Below, one piece after another: positions 44,401 through 54,819 of a stretch of DNA of 64,000 nt (the stretch's first letter is position 1; the number at the start of each line of letters is the position of its first letter). The translations under genes and the position numbers were made by a program. The notes under the pieces were generated by a model. The model did not search any database, was not told the origin of the DNA, and saw only the letters and a program-made list of their open reading frames with translations. This DNA is from Scolanthus callimorphus (taxonomy: Eukaryota > Cnidaria > Anthozoa > Actiniaria > Edwardsiidae), in the NCBI GenBank assembly GCA_033964015.1, contig CM066916.1, positions 16,284,501-16,348,500 on the forward strand, read 5' to 3'.

Positions 44401-46913
44401 TCAGCCGCTATCCCAGAAAGGACTATGCAACATATTGGGAGTGTGAGGGGTACCCAAAAGCTTGGGGGCATGGCTCTAAGCTCAACCCTCTCCCACCTAA
44501 CTCAGTCCCTAGACAAAAGGGTCCCATGAGGGATGAAATGGTCTTTAGAGAGGGTACATCGATACCACGGCTTCCCAAATCCTTAGATCCTGTTCCAAAC
44601 AAGTAAGTTAAACAACTCGCTCTTACCTCTGCTTTAAAAATGCTCTGAAGTAGGGATCTGCTCCAGAGATTGTTTAGAATGTTTCTTTTTGTGTACAGTA
44701 CTACTCCCAGTAGACCGTTACACGTCTCAGTTTTTCTAAAATTGATCGCCTGATCCCTTTTTTTATACCACGTGATGAGTTGCTTATGTACCACGTGATC
44801 AATGTTTCTGGGCCTAAACTTTGAGAGTTTATTGTTTTTCTGCATTCCAACGAAGTCTACGCCCAAAACGGTTGATCACGTGGTACATAAGCAACCCATC
44901 ACGTGGTACAAAAAAGTTGATCACACGATCAATTTTAGACTGCCGCCGGCGGGCAGAAAAATCGAGAGGTGTAACGGTCTCCTGGAAGAGTAGTAGTTTA
45001 AAAACACAGACGTGATGCTGTATTTTTTTAGTAAGTGTTGTGGTACAGTAATTTCAGACTGACCAAATTGTGTGCTAAAAATGCCAAATTATGTGCTAAA
45101 ATAATTAAAAGGGAAATTAAGCTTCTGCGCTTATTAGCCGCTTCATTTCAGTTCCGCGTTACTAAGCATCCCAGAAGACCGTGGCAACCCTCGTTTTTTT
45201 CGACCCACCTGCCGGCAGCTGCTTCAAATTAATCGCGTGATCGCTCATTATGTACCACGTGAAGCATTGTTTATGTACCACGTGATCAATACTTTTGGGC
45301 GTTAGTTTGAGCACCCCTTGTTTTGTTGCTTTCAAACGAAGTTAACACCCAAAAAGTATTGATCACATGGTACATATTACACACCTTATCATGGTACATA
45401 GAAAGCAATCACGCGATTAATTTGAAGCAGCTGCTGCGGGTCCAAAAAAACGAGGTTTGCCGTGGTCTACTGGGATACATAGGTTTCTGTGCCAGCAGTA
45501 GAAATCATCCGTTAACTTGCTTGAAATACAATTACATATATGTTTCTTGTTTTTAGGGGAATGGCCAGTTTAATGAAGCAATCCTACACCAACCCTCCAG
45601 ACAGGAAACGATGGGAGCTGTTCACATGTGATGTTCCCAAACCATGGCACGCACCTCTAGAAAGTATGTGCATTAAATAAACATTTTTTTCTTGTCTGTG
45701 GCGGATCTAGGGGTGGTGCGTTGGGTGCGGACTAACCCCTCATTATATTATATTGAGTTAAAACAGTGATGTATATAAAATAGTTTGCATGTCATGGAAT
45801 CGTTAGCCTGCGTACGTATTACTGAGAAACGCTACCATTAATCAGATTCTACTGACCGATTTTGAGGTGAAGAGCGATTCAAGGGACGGCTGAAATTCAA
45901 GCTAAGTGTGCTCTGTTGATTACCAAAAACACCAGTTCTGTAACAGGGTAAAAAGTAGGGGCATAACGAGCATCCTTGAGGGGTCTGTTCCTGGCCTTAG
46001 CTCGCGCAACAGTCGGTCATAAATTCATAAAAACGATGACATGGGCTGAGTTTGTCTTGCCCTGGCACCGAGTATGTTTCTGGATTTACCGGTTTCTTAC
46101 CCACACAGCTAAAAAGTTTACCGATTAAGTTACGTTTAATTACACATTTCGACAGAAAAATAATATTTCTTTTTGCTCAATAATGTTATGTGTGTGTATA
46201 CGCGCGCGCCAAGTCAAGTGTTTGTGCGGCGCACGTGGAAAACTTGTGAATCGATGCAACAGGCAAGCGCCCGCGCTTTCGCTTGTCCCAAAGTGCGAAC
46301 CATTTTAAAGACGGGGAAATACGAAACATAGAATCCCTCAACTTGTTGTGCGTTGCAAGTTTTGATCGAGGTCGCGCCAAACCTGTCACGCAACAAATAC
46401 ATCTGTTTGAGGGTTGGAGGAACTTTCTTGCAACGCGAAGTAAAGCGCGGTTTTTGGAAACAAAGTTTTTTGTTGCGTGACAGGCTTAGGATTTGTAGCG
46501 AAAAGCGCGCAACATCGATCAAAAGCTTGCAACGCAGCGATGAAAAATTGAGGTATTTTGTAGATCGTGTTTTCCATTAATTTCTCCTTTTTGTTACCAG
46601 CCTGATTTTGTTGCCAGCCTGCTCGCAGGCGTTAGAGAGCGGTAACTCGAGTTTTCTTTTGCGTGGCCATCTTGGATTTGTCATATTTTGTCACAAATCC
46701 AAGATGGCGGCAACGTGATAGCAAGCTAAGAATTACTACTCTCCAACGTCTGTGAGCAGGCTATTTTTCGATATTTCGTTCCATGCCACCTAGAGAGTAA
46801 TGGTATCATTTGCTTCTATTTTAGCACCTGGTCCAGACGAGACGTTCCGTGTACCTAAACCGTACTCTACCGAGTATAAATACTATGGCAGTGGAAAGTA
46901 CGTTACAGTGTAA
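41412..46913 (+). CDS. Seven-exon gene of unknown function, possible ciliary/sperm microtubule protein
   Basis: Exons 41,412-41,507, 42,218-42,406, 43,009-43,170, 43,659-43,789, 44,393-44,602, 45,557-45,663 and 46,825-46,913 join with matching phases to 327 residues and no internal stop. The protein has no signal peptide, membrane segment or known domain. It is rich in Tyr, Pro, Gly, Lys and Trp, with spaced short motifs (DWIHNEDHFKTTT, DYATYWECEGYPKAWGHGSK, KRWELFTCDVPKPW, STEYKYYGSGKYVTV). That low-complexity, aromatic-anchored style is seen in microtubule inner proteins and sperm-axoneme proteins, but I cannot name a family, so the role is a guess. Introns hold several MITEs. The first ATG follows TTG-initiated upstream frame that is probably untranslated. 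Confidence 0.8.
42545..42720. mobile_element. Possible CAGGGGCGTAGC-type MITE in intron 2
   Basis: CACAGGGGTGTAGCGAGG at about 42,558 and CAGCTACGTCCCTG near 42,700, with a long C run just inside, resemble the termini at 26,646 and 26,841. Diverged, target duplication not resolved. Confidence 0.45.
43900..44003. mobile_element. Foldback MITE (family A) in intron 4
   Basis: TTTTCATCAGGGCTTCAAACAC pairs with GTGTTTGGAAATCCTGATGAAA about 60 bp on. Same family as 4465-4600. Confidence 0.55.
44702..44992. mobile_element. Foldback MITE (family B, copy 1) in intron 5
   Basis: The ends AGACCGTTACACGTCTC and GAGGTGTAACGGTCTCC, and inner blocks TACCACGTGAT and TTATGTACCACGTGATCAA with their complements, make an imperfect hairpin of about 290 bp. 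Four CCACGTGAT/ATCACGTGG sites occur in it. Confidence 0.75.
45170..45474. mobile_element. Foldback MITE (family B, copy 2) in intron 5
   Basis: The ends CCCAGAAGACCGTGGCAACC and GGTTTGCCGTGGTCTACTGGG are inverted, with inner TATGTACCACGTGATCAATA against its complement. Related to the copy 180 bp upstream but diverged, so it is an independent insertion or an old duplicate. Confidence 0.75.
46349..46540. mobile_element. Foldback MITE in intron 6
   Basis: GCGTTGCAAGTTTTGATCGA pairs with TCGATCAAAAGCTTGCAACGC, and CCTGTCACGCAACAAA with TTTGTTGCGTGACAGG, forming an imperfect hairpin of about 190 bp. Confidence 0.7.
46616..46762. mobile_element. Small foldback MITE in intron 6
   Basis: AGCCTGCTCGCAGGCGTTAG pairs with the complement of CAACGTCTGTGAGCAGGCT, and the inner GGCCATCTTGGATTTGT with ACAAATCCAAGATGGC. 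147 bp, no coding capacity. Confidence 0.7.
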
Positions 46914-48480
46914 ACACTTATGTACATTGAATACAAAGGCAGGCATTCATATATAAGAGTACGGATAGGTCGACGACAGTCCTATACCTTCATTTATATG
47001 AACATAATTCACCATATGCGCGGATAACTACTTGCATAAATTTTCTCAATGACATTTTCACCGGATGAAATCTGGATAAAGTTATTTTCACTAGAATTTT
47101 ATCACTCAAATGGTAACTACATGTATGCATATTTTTGAGAGTATGTTTCGAAAGTTTATAATTGTAATCTTAAGATAAATTTTGTAATATTTTCGATCGG
47201 AAAATCACTTATAGTAATTGTGCCAAATCCCATATTATTATAGAGAAAAGGAGGGCTATCGTCAAACAAGATTATGGCCAGTGTCATTTTCTATCACCTG
47301 CTATTTTTATTCTTCGAGAGATCCTTTTTCTCTGGGTCTCAAGATTGCCGCTTTTCGCATCCTGGAGTAAAGGAAAATCATACATCTTCTATTGGCTGAA
47401 GCACTTTATTTAAAATCACTGCAAAGAATTTAGCTCCCAAGAATCCAAAAGATTATGGCGATCTTGGGACGCAGAGTAGGTTTTCGTTTCGTCTCTATTT
47501 CTCATAACAGGCCGTCAAAATTCATACCCAAAATACATGTCATATAACTAATATATAGCTAATAACGTAAGCTTTGCATCTCGGTTACCAAAAAAGCTTT
47601 GCAGTCCTCTTCGACAATAATTCAAAGCAATGAATCGTGGTGATATCGATAAAATGTTCCCAACATTATTTTCTCGTCTTTAGGTTAGTAGCATATTCAT
47701 GTGAAATCAAAGGCCTAGCTCGTGAGAAATCAAAGGCGTAGCTCGTGAGCCTTTACGCAAATTGTAAATAAAACTATATAGCAAATACGTTGTTTCGTGC
47801 ATGGTTTATTTAATGAAGGTCAAGATCCCATGAATTGGAAACTGCTTGCAGTCCCTTCTTTGGCGAACGTCCGTAAAACGAGAGAAAGCAACTCCGAGTC
47901 GGCCCCCATGGCGCTGTTTCTCTCGTAAATTAGGACTTCCTCTCGATGTAAATTATGGACGTTAACCAAAGAAGGGACTACAACCAGCCTATGTTTTGTA
48001 ACAAATGAATGAACACAAATGCAATCAGAATGGTACACCGTTGATCCCCAAAACTAATCCAAAATATTTGTTCTGTGATCTATATACAATCTACCTCGGC
48101 GTCGTGTTTAATAACGATGAAAACGTGACAGTTTGTTTTTCCTTCTCTGCCAAGCCAATGATTATTTAAGAGAAGGGCAACATTTTAGTATGAACAGTAT
48201 GTCATCCTCTGGTTGGTCACTCTAGGCTGCCTTTTTTTTTTGGAAAGCCTTTGTTTCTAGGTTGCCTGCGGTCCTCGAGACCACAGTTAAACTGCAGCCG
48301 CTTGTTTAGGTGCGAGACTAGGCTAGGCTGCGTCGCCATACCTTTGTGCATTTGAGTGATGGACTCGGCTTCATAGTTGTATGAGAAGATAGAGCTCTGC
48401 CACGTCTCCCGAAAACGCAGGGGAAGTTTATTGAGGTCTGAACGTTCGGGAGTCCATATGTGAGACGACCATGGCTTTGC
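46914..48480. other. Intergenic stretch, one foldback
   Basis: Between the convergent ends of the seven-exon gene and the TRIM-NHL gene. It holds a hairpin at 47,850-47,979 (AGTCCCTTCTTTGG with CCAAAGAAGGGACT at the ends, CCTCTCG and CGAGAG inside). A minus-strand 72-codon frame over it is a product of the repeat. Confidence 0.5.
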
Positions 48481-48484
48481 TTAA

Positions 48485-48720
48485 AGGGGCACTCGCACGC
48501 TTGCCTGACAAGCAAATAATTCAAATCGCAATCCAATTCCATCCTCTTGATAATAGATAAAAACACTATAGATTTGTATGGATTTAACAGTTAAAAGGTC
48601 ATTTAACAAACCTGGACTCTTATTTTGGTTATTCCCGGTAAACCTAAATGTATTTTTGGTGATTAGAATTAGACTTATTTTTTGACAGGTGGTACAAAAA
48701 TTAAGCGTGCGAGTGCCCCT
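48485..48720. mobile_element. 236-bp MITE with perfect TTAA target (piggyBac-type)
   Basis: Termini AGGGGCACTCGCACGCTT and AAGCGTGCGAGTGCCCCT are exact complements, flanked by TTAA on both sides (48,481-48,484 and 48,721-48,724). The target and short precise TIRs fit a piggyBac-type non-autonomous element. It lies 30 bp beyond the TRIM-NHL stop codon, so it may be in that gene's 3' UTR. Confidence 0.85.
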
Positions 48721-48750
48721 TTAAGATCAGTCGTACCTTCGGAGTCTTAA

Positions 48751-51700
48751 CTAGAAAATCTGTGCTCTATTATTTCCACTGTCCACCACAATTATATTAC
48801 CATCGATGGTGATTGCAATCCCACATGGGTTACGGAAGTTCCCTTCTTCGTCTCCAAACTGCCCGAATGCAGACACGTAGGCACCATCCGAGTTGAATAT
48901 TTGTACGCGATGATTATGATAATCACAGACCAGTATGTTGTCTTCGTCGTCACAAGTTACGCCCTCCGGTCCATCAAACAAACCATTCTGGGTACCTGGG
49001 TTATCAAAAAGGACGATGAGAAAAGGATAAAGATCCTAATGACAGATCAATGTGCTAAAAAACCGTTTGAGGGATTTTTGATTAGTTTCATGTTTCCTCT
49101 TTGAAGTTGGAACTTTGATTTCCTTCCAGGCTAGTGCGCGAAAAGTACTATAAAATCATTTTGCGAAGGAACACGACAAATCCCTCACGCGGGTGTTAAG
49201 CGATAGGAAGGGAGATGTAGGAAAGAGACCACACGGTCCTACAACCTGTATTGTTCGACAGATGTAAAACAATCTGAAACCTACCTTCTTTCCAAAGCTG
49301 AACAAGAATTTCCCCTCGATGTCAAACACTTGTATCCTATCATTGACGCAATCTGCCACCACTATTTTCCCTCTCTGATTAATACACAAGTGATGGGGGT
49401 AAATAAACTGCCCCTTGCCAAAACCCTGTCCTCCAAATATCCGGATGGGCTCGCCATTAATGTCAAACATCTGTATCCTGTGATTATCCTGTTCGGATAC
49501 GACTACAAGCCCTCCTTGCGTGCACGCCAACCCACACGGGTGATTTAACGTACCAGGTTCATGCCCTGTCCCAAAGAAACCAAACTTCCTTAGAAATCTC
49601 CCATCCTCGTTAAAGATTTGAATTCTGTGATTATTGAAGTCTGCCACCGCGATGTGTCCATTGGTGAATCGTGCAACTCCCTTTGGGTTCTTGAATTCCC
49701 CCTTGTCGATGCCCTCATTACCGAATTTGAACATAAAAGTCCCTTGAAAGTCAAATACTTGCACCCTATGGTTATTACAGTCTGTCATGATGTAACAGTC
49801 ATTGTCGTCATCAACTGCCACAGCCCAAGGCATACAAAACTCCCCACCCCCCGCTCCCTCAGTGCCGAATGCCTTGATGGCCTTGCCGAGTTTGGTGTAG
49901 TTTGTTCGGCCAGTGACGTTGACAGTGAAAGGGCTGCCGGCAATGTTGCGATTGCGTATAGTGACGCTTATCTTGTGATTACCCCTTTCATGTGGTTCGT
50001 AGGATATCGTATACGTGCCATCTTCGTTGTCGATTACACTGGCTGCAAGAAAAAAAATGTAGCCGTGCTTGTATAGCGCTTATCCTCACGCCTCAAAGCG
50101 CTTTACATATGGATAACTCCTCCTATAGAAACCAGTTGTGTAAACATGAGTGTGTGTGTTAGTATGGTGAGTTCTGTGACACAGAGGTTGGGCACTTTAC
50201 GACGGTCCTCGTGGTTCTTTAACACGTCCCTCTGGTTCTGGTTAGTGTAGTGTATGTGAGATAACGTCCTTATTCGAGAAGACGTGAAGATCTAGCCATT
50301 TGCAGATATCAAAGCAAAGGCAGCACCTTCTCCTCAATTATTTAGAAAAGATCCTTAGTGTTGGTCCGGCTGGGGTTTGAACTCCCAACCTCCCGCACAT
50401 AAGCCCGGCGCTCTACCACTGCGCTAACCGGTCGTCGGAAAGGAAGAAGAAGAACCAATGGAATTACTGCATTGATCAACAATATCCACTCCGCAGCATT
50501 ATACAAGTAAATGTGACCAATCAACAATTTTGGACCTAAAAGTGATCTGTGTGGAATGCCAATTCAGGAATCCTTATGAGCACTTTACACCTTTTATACG
50601 GCCCTTGAAACAGCTCTCGTTGAAATAATCGTCGGTGCTTCAAAGGCTTTCTTTCCCTCTCTTCACGTAAAGACTCATGATAAAATAACTTACACTTTTT
50701 AAAATGTATTTATTGACTTAAGCCAAACTTCGATTCACCTCTTTCACTCCACACTTCCTTAATAAGATTTACGCACTATGATGAGGCGCGTACGTACTCG
50801 AATGCAGCAATTATATGATGAGGCGTACGTATTTGAATGCAGTGCTCAATTATATGGTCAGATGCTTACATACCTTCATATTCTTCGCCCTCAGGTGGCT
50901 GCACAACAACCTTGACCGGTTCTCCTCCGCCGCTAAACACCTCATTCATACGATCCTTAGCAGTAACTAGGAACACCGCCTCTAGTCCTATCTTTGCCCT
51001 TTGTATTCCTATCCCGGAAGCATAACAGAACCTTGGGTATGCGTGGTACACTTTAACAGCACCCATCCTTTCAATCGCTCTCCGAAACTCGTCTGCGTTC
51101 AAACTATAATCAATAATTTCGTCCTCCAAAGGGTCGTATTCTAGTTTGATCTGATTCAGGTCCTGTAACCTTGCAGTCATCTGTTTCCGTACTAACATCA
51201 CTTCGGCCTCGTTCCCGTGTCTAAGGGCGTTCTCCGTGAAATCAATACTGCTGTTCAGATTTCCTAACATCATATCCAAATCATCTGATTGGATCTCTAA
51301 CGTTTTGGATTTCATGCGGTGGATGTTGTTAACCTGAGTTAACAGCTCTTGTTCGCGTTCTTGTAAGACCTCTATGCACCGTTTGGTGGTTTTAATGATC
51401 TCTTGTCTGATCTCCTCTGCCTTGCAGTCAACTCTGTTTCTCATCTCGCCCACCGCATCCACGGCGTCCTTCAGCCGAGAGAGTTTTTTCTTCGTGTTCA
51501 TGACGAGAACACCGACCTGTACACGAAAAAGTCCAGAGGTCAACATAAATGCCAGTGAGCACTTATGATATTACAGCTTGTAGCTATTGTACAACCGTCA
51601 TGATGCGCATTTTCGTCGCTTTGGGTTTGGCGTTTTCGTTGCACCAGTCAAACCGTTTATCTCAATCAGGTTCTTCCCCTGTTTTGCGCAGTGCAATTGC

Positions 51701-53539
51701 CTGGCTTGGATGGTTTTTGACTGGCGTAACAGAATAAAAACACGCAATCAAAATATAAGTTTTTGAAATTCCCAGCGCGAAACAACGATTTCGGAGATAA
51801 CATGAACATTGACACACCAGGATTATGCGACGCGAGTGCTGAGTTCGCGTTGTTCGTTTTAGTCCCACGGACAAAAAAATGAAGGCATCGTCTTACACAT
51901 AATAAATACTTTAGAGTTTTACAACATTAATGCTCATGTTGTGCTAGAACGACCGACGGTGAAAATTTACAAGAATAAAATTACTCTAGTTGTCGAGATG
52001 GCCCATGTCGAAACGCAACTTATCCCGCGCTGTTACTAGCATTTGTAGCGCCCAAGTTACCACGCGCAACGTGACCATCGCGTGCCTATTCTGAAACCAG
52101 AATGTGGTGGGTATGGTGGCCGTGACGTTATGGAATGATGACAAGACTAGCTGTTCATGTGACGATCAATTTTGAAAGCTACCATTTTAAACCCAAAAAT
52201 GAGTATCTTGTAGTATGTCATGATTGGTAGGTAAAAATAATTGCAATATCTATTGCACCTACTCTGCATACTGAGAAATACATTTGACATCTAACGATTA
52301 TGAAATTCAGCACACTCATCTGGAGCCTAACTATACAACTGCTTTCAAAAAGGGTTCAACTCGTCTATTGTGGTCCGTATTTCTAGCGCTGTTACAGAAT
52401 GCACCCTCTCATAAATTAAGTCAAGCAAAGCTCTTGCACCTGACCTGAAAGCCGATGGAGCAATAAGGGTGACGAAAACGTGCTACAGAACACCTTGGTC
52501 CCTGCCAATAATACACGAATTACAGAGTGCAACCTGCTTGGAATGGCACTGATGGAACACCTGATGTACTCTCTCTTTTCAATTAAAGCGATTTTTAAAT
52601 TCTGCGAATCCTATACTGACCAACAAACCGCGGTTTGTCTCCGTCAATCAAACGCGTGAACAACTCTGGGTGACTTCACGGAGGCAGATAATAGATCTTG
52701 AGAACTAATAGGGTCTAGCTAGGCTTCAAAACACAATTTTGCACTATACCACTATAAAATGCAAGCCAAACTCATAAAACATGCTAGGACTTGACTCAAA
52801 GGTTTCATTGACTGTCCAAGCCAAAACGCAGTTGGCATTCGGAAATATCAAGTGGGAGTTCGCAGAATTACAAAGAGCTGACAAAGAGCGTGCGCAGTGT
52901 CAAATGTCTTCTATCCTAAGGGTAACCATACATTACCTCAGATCGATGTTTCTTATCCACATCCTTCAAGTATCCATATCTGTGCTCCCTGTGGTCGATA
53001 ATAAGACATTCCCTACAAACAGGTTCATCACAAGTCTCACAGAAATACTTCAGCACTTCATTGTCATGTACTCCACAAATAAGGGGTCGATGCATCTTAT
53101 CTTGAACTTCCTGGCTTTGTAGCTCGTTTAAACCAAGAATTTCATGTTCTTTAGTCAATTTCGTGCGCCTGTGAGCAGCCACACATTGCTCGCATAGAAA
53201 CTCCATACATTCAATACATCGAGAAGTTGCAATGTTGCGGTCCTCGCAGTTGGTACAGAAAATAGGCTTGGAGTTGCTAAGAGCAACGGAGAGGAAATCC
53301 AGCATGTTGTTGATAAAGAAATTGGTAGACAAGGCTGAAACTCCTTCCTTCGGAACGCAAACCTCGCAACGACATGTTGGACATATTATGATGTTCTCTC
53401 CAGCTTGGATAAGGCCTTTTAGGCAGTGTTGACAAAACGTATGTAGGCAGGGTAAAACCTTGGGAGTTTTGTAGGTCTCCAGACAGATTGGGCATTTGAG
53501 TAGATGCTCAGATAACTTCTCCACTTCCACAGATGCCAT
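48751..53539 (-). CDS. TRIM-NHL protein (RING, two B-boxes, coiled coil, filamin, NHL repeats)
   Basis: Exons 53,539-52,937, 51,516-50,874, 50,042-49,285 and 48,987-48,751 join in phase to 746 residues. RING C16, C19, C31, H33, C36, C39, C53, C56 is complete, so E3 ubiquitin ligase activity is plausible. B-box 1 (CTNC ... CEQC) and B-box 2 (CGVHDNEVLKYFCETC ... CREC) span about 100-190; a coiled coil runs about 200-330; a filamin/ABP280-like Ig fold (DNEDGTYTISYEP, AGSPFTVNV) is at about 365-440; then about six NHL repeats (NHRVQVFD, NHRIQIFN, NHRIQMFD, NDRIQVFD, NHRVQIFN, NNRAQIF). The TRIM2/3/71 type is known for ubiquitin ligase and mRNA-regulating roles; which subtype this is was not resolved. 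The upstream TTG-started extension is not used. Intron 3 carries a SINE. Confidence 0.92.
50130..50440 (-). mobile_element. tRNA-derived SINE in TRIM-NHL intron 3
   Basis: Read on the minus strand it begins near 50,440 with GACCGGTTAGCGCAGTGGTAGAGCG (A box) and GGGAGTTCAAACCCCAGCC (B box), then a tail with AGGATCTTTTCTAAATAATT, AGGTGCTGCC and a conserved CGTCTTCTCGAATAAGGACG block. Related pieces at 56,190, 60,990 and 62,715 show it is a family. The pol III boxes are intact but the tRNA cloverleaf is not, so it is a SINE rather than a tRNA gene. Confidence 0.85.
51517..52936. other. Intron 2 of TRIM-NHL, nothing coding recognised
   Basis: About 1.4 kb with short frames only. A weak foldback at roughly 52,590-52,875 (TTCTGCGAAT with GTTCGCAGAA, and CCGTCAATCAAAC between them) resembles the 303-bp MITE at 37,953 but is badly diverged. 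Confidence 0.45.
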
Positions 53540-54819
53540 AGCGAGGGTTGACAACTATTTTCCACGCAATGAAGCTACTGGTTGTTCACATTCTTGGTTA
53601 GAAGTTGCTTTCAGCATTTGTGCAATTGAGTCAATCAGGTTCAACGAGACGTAACTAGATATGTAGCCGTTATACCAATAAGCTATTCGGCACAAATGAA
53701 GAAGTCTTGTAACAGAAAGAATTATTTTCTAATAATATTAGCCACGACTTCGTTTTTTGTATCCTTCACCATACCAGGACAGACTTTGCCCCTAGGAATA
53801 ATTCAAGTCCTTGCAAATAAGCGGCGGTCCTTTATCTGCACTCTTGCCTCAATCCGTTTCTAACCCAAGAAACATTTACCGGGAAAGCGAGATATTTTTC
53901 TCGACCGTAATATCCAATAAATGTGCCATAAAAATGCAGAAAATATTTCAAAAAGGCTCCAGAGATACGTACAAATACGCCCTTGATAACATTTCCATTT
54001 TTTCATGAGGAGAATAATTATAATAATAAACACAGCGATCCACCTACAAGTGACAAGATATGAAGATACCACCTGTAGCACCTGTTGATCGAGTGCGAGA
54101 AATGGCGGGAACGCGCGCCGAATTTGTAAACATGCAAGTGGTCTTTGGTGAAAAAGAAAAAGAAAAGTAAATGTACTGTTGGCAAAAACATTGGTATTCA
54201 AAGTGCCATTTTGCAAAGATCAGAGGAAAAACTATAGAATATTGTGGGACATTTTATTGAAAAACCCGCCTTTCTCCTTGCACTTCTGCCAACAGAAGAG
54301 ATGTCAATAGTAACCGACAAAGATTAGCCCTTCGGTCAAGCAAGGGAAAATATAAAGAGAACGAAGTTATCGATGTAAAACTAACAACTTTGAATACCTA
54401 AAGATGCGTTTATAAGTGAAACTCTGCGTAGTGTACATAGTATGTGCTTGTAATTGATAAAATAGCGACTCGACAATTGTCCAATTAATTGTGTCAGGTT
54501 TTTACAAAAAGCGTACCACAGATTTTCTTTCAACTATAATTATACACGTGACAAGAAGTGACCAATTTCCTTGACGACCCCTGAGTTAAGACACTGGAGT
54601 GGTAGTCTTAGCCTCAATTTAGTATCATGGGTACTGCTAATACCTAATCAATGACAGGTAATAACAACTGTATTACTGGATGGATGGATGAAAGGCAGTC
54701 GGATTCATAAACACTCCACCTGCAGAAATTTCAGCTGTTGCTATAGAAACTGATTATTGCATATCGAATAAAAGTGCTGGTTTCAACTTATCGGGGCAGC
54801 TTCACGCCTAGGACAAAAC
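53540..54819. other. Intergenic, nothing recognised
   Basis: About 1.3 kb between the TRIM-NHL start (minus) and the first nicotinic-type gene (plus). It is presumably promoter DNA for both. No TATA or repeat was identified that I can support. Confidence 0.45.

Noticed and set aside
44423..44866. 147-codon minus-strand gene
   Set aside because: Antisense to exon 5 of the seven-exon gene and then over a foldback MITE; composite of unrelated sequence.
50342..50440. tRNA gene on the minus strand
   Set aside because: A and B boxes are present, but the acceptor and anticodon stems do not pair convincingly, and a long SINE body with relatives elsewhere is attached.
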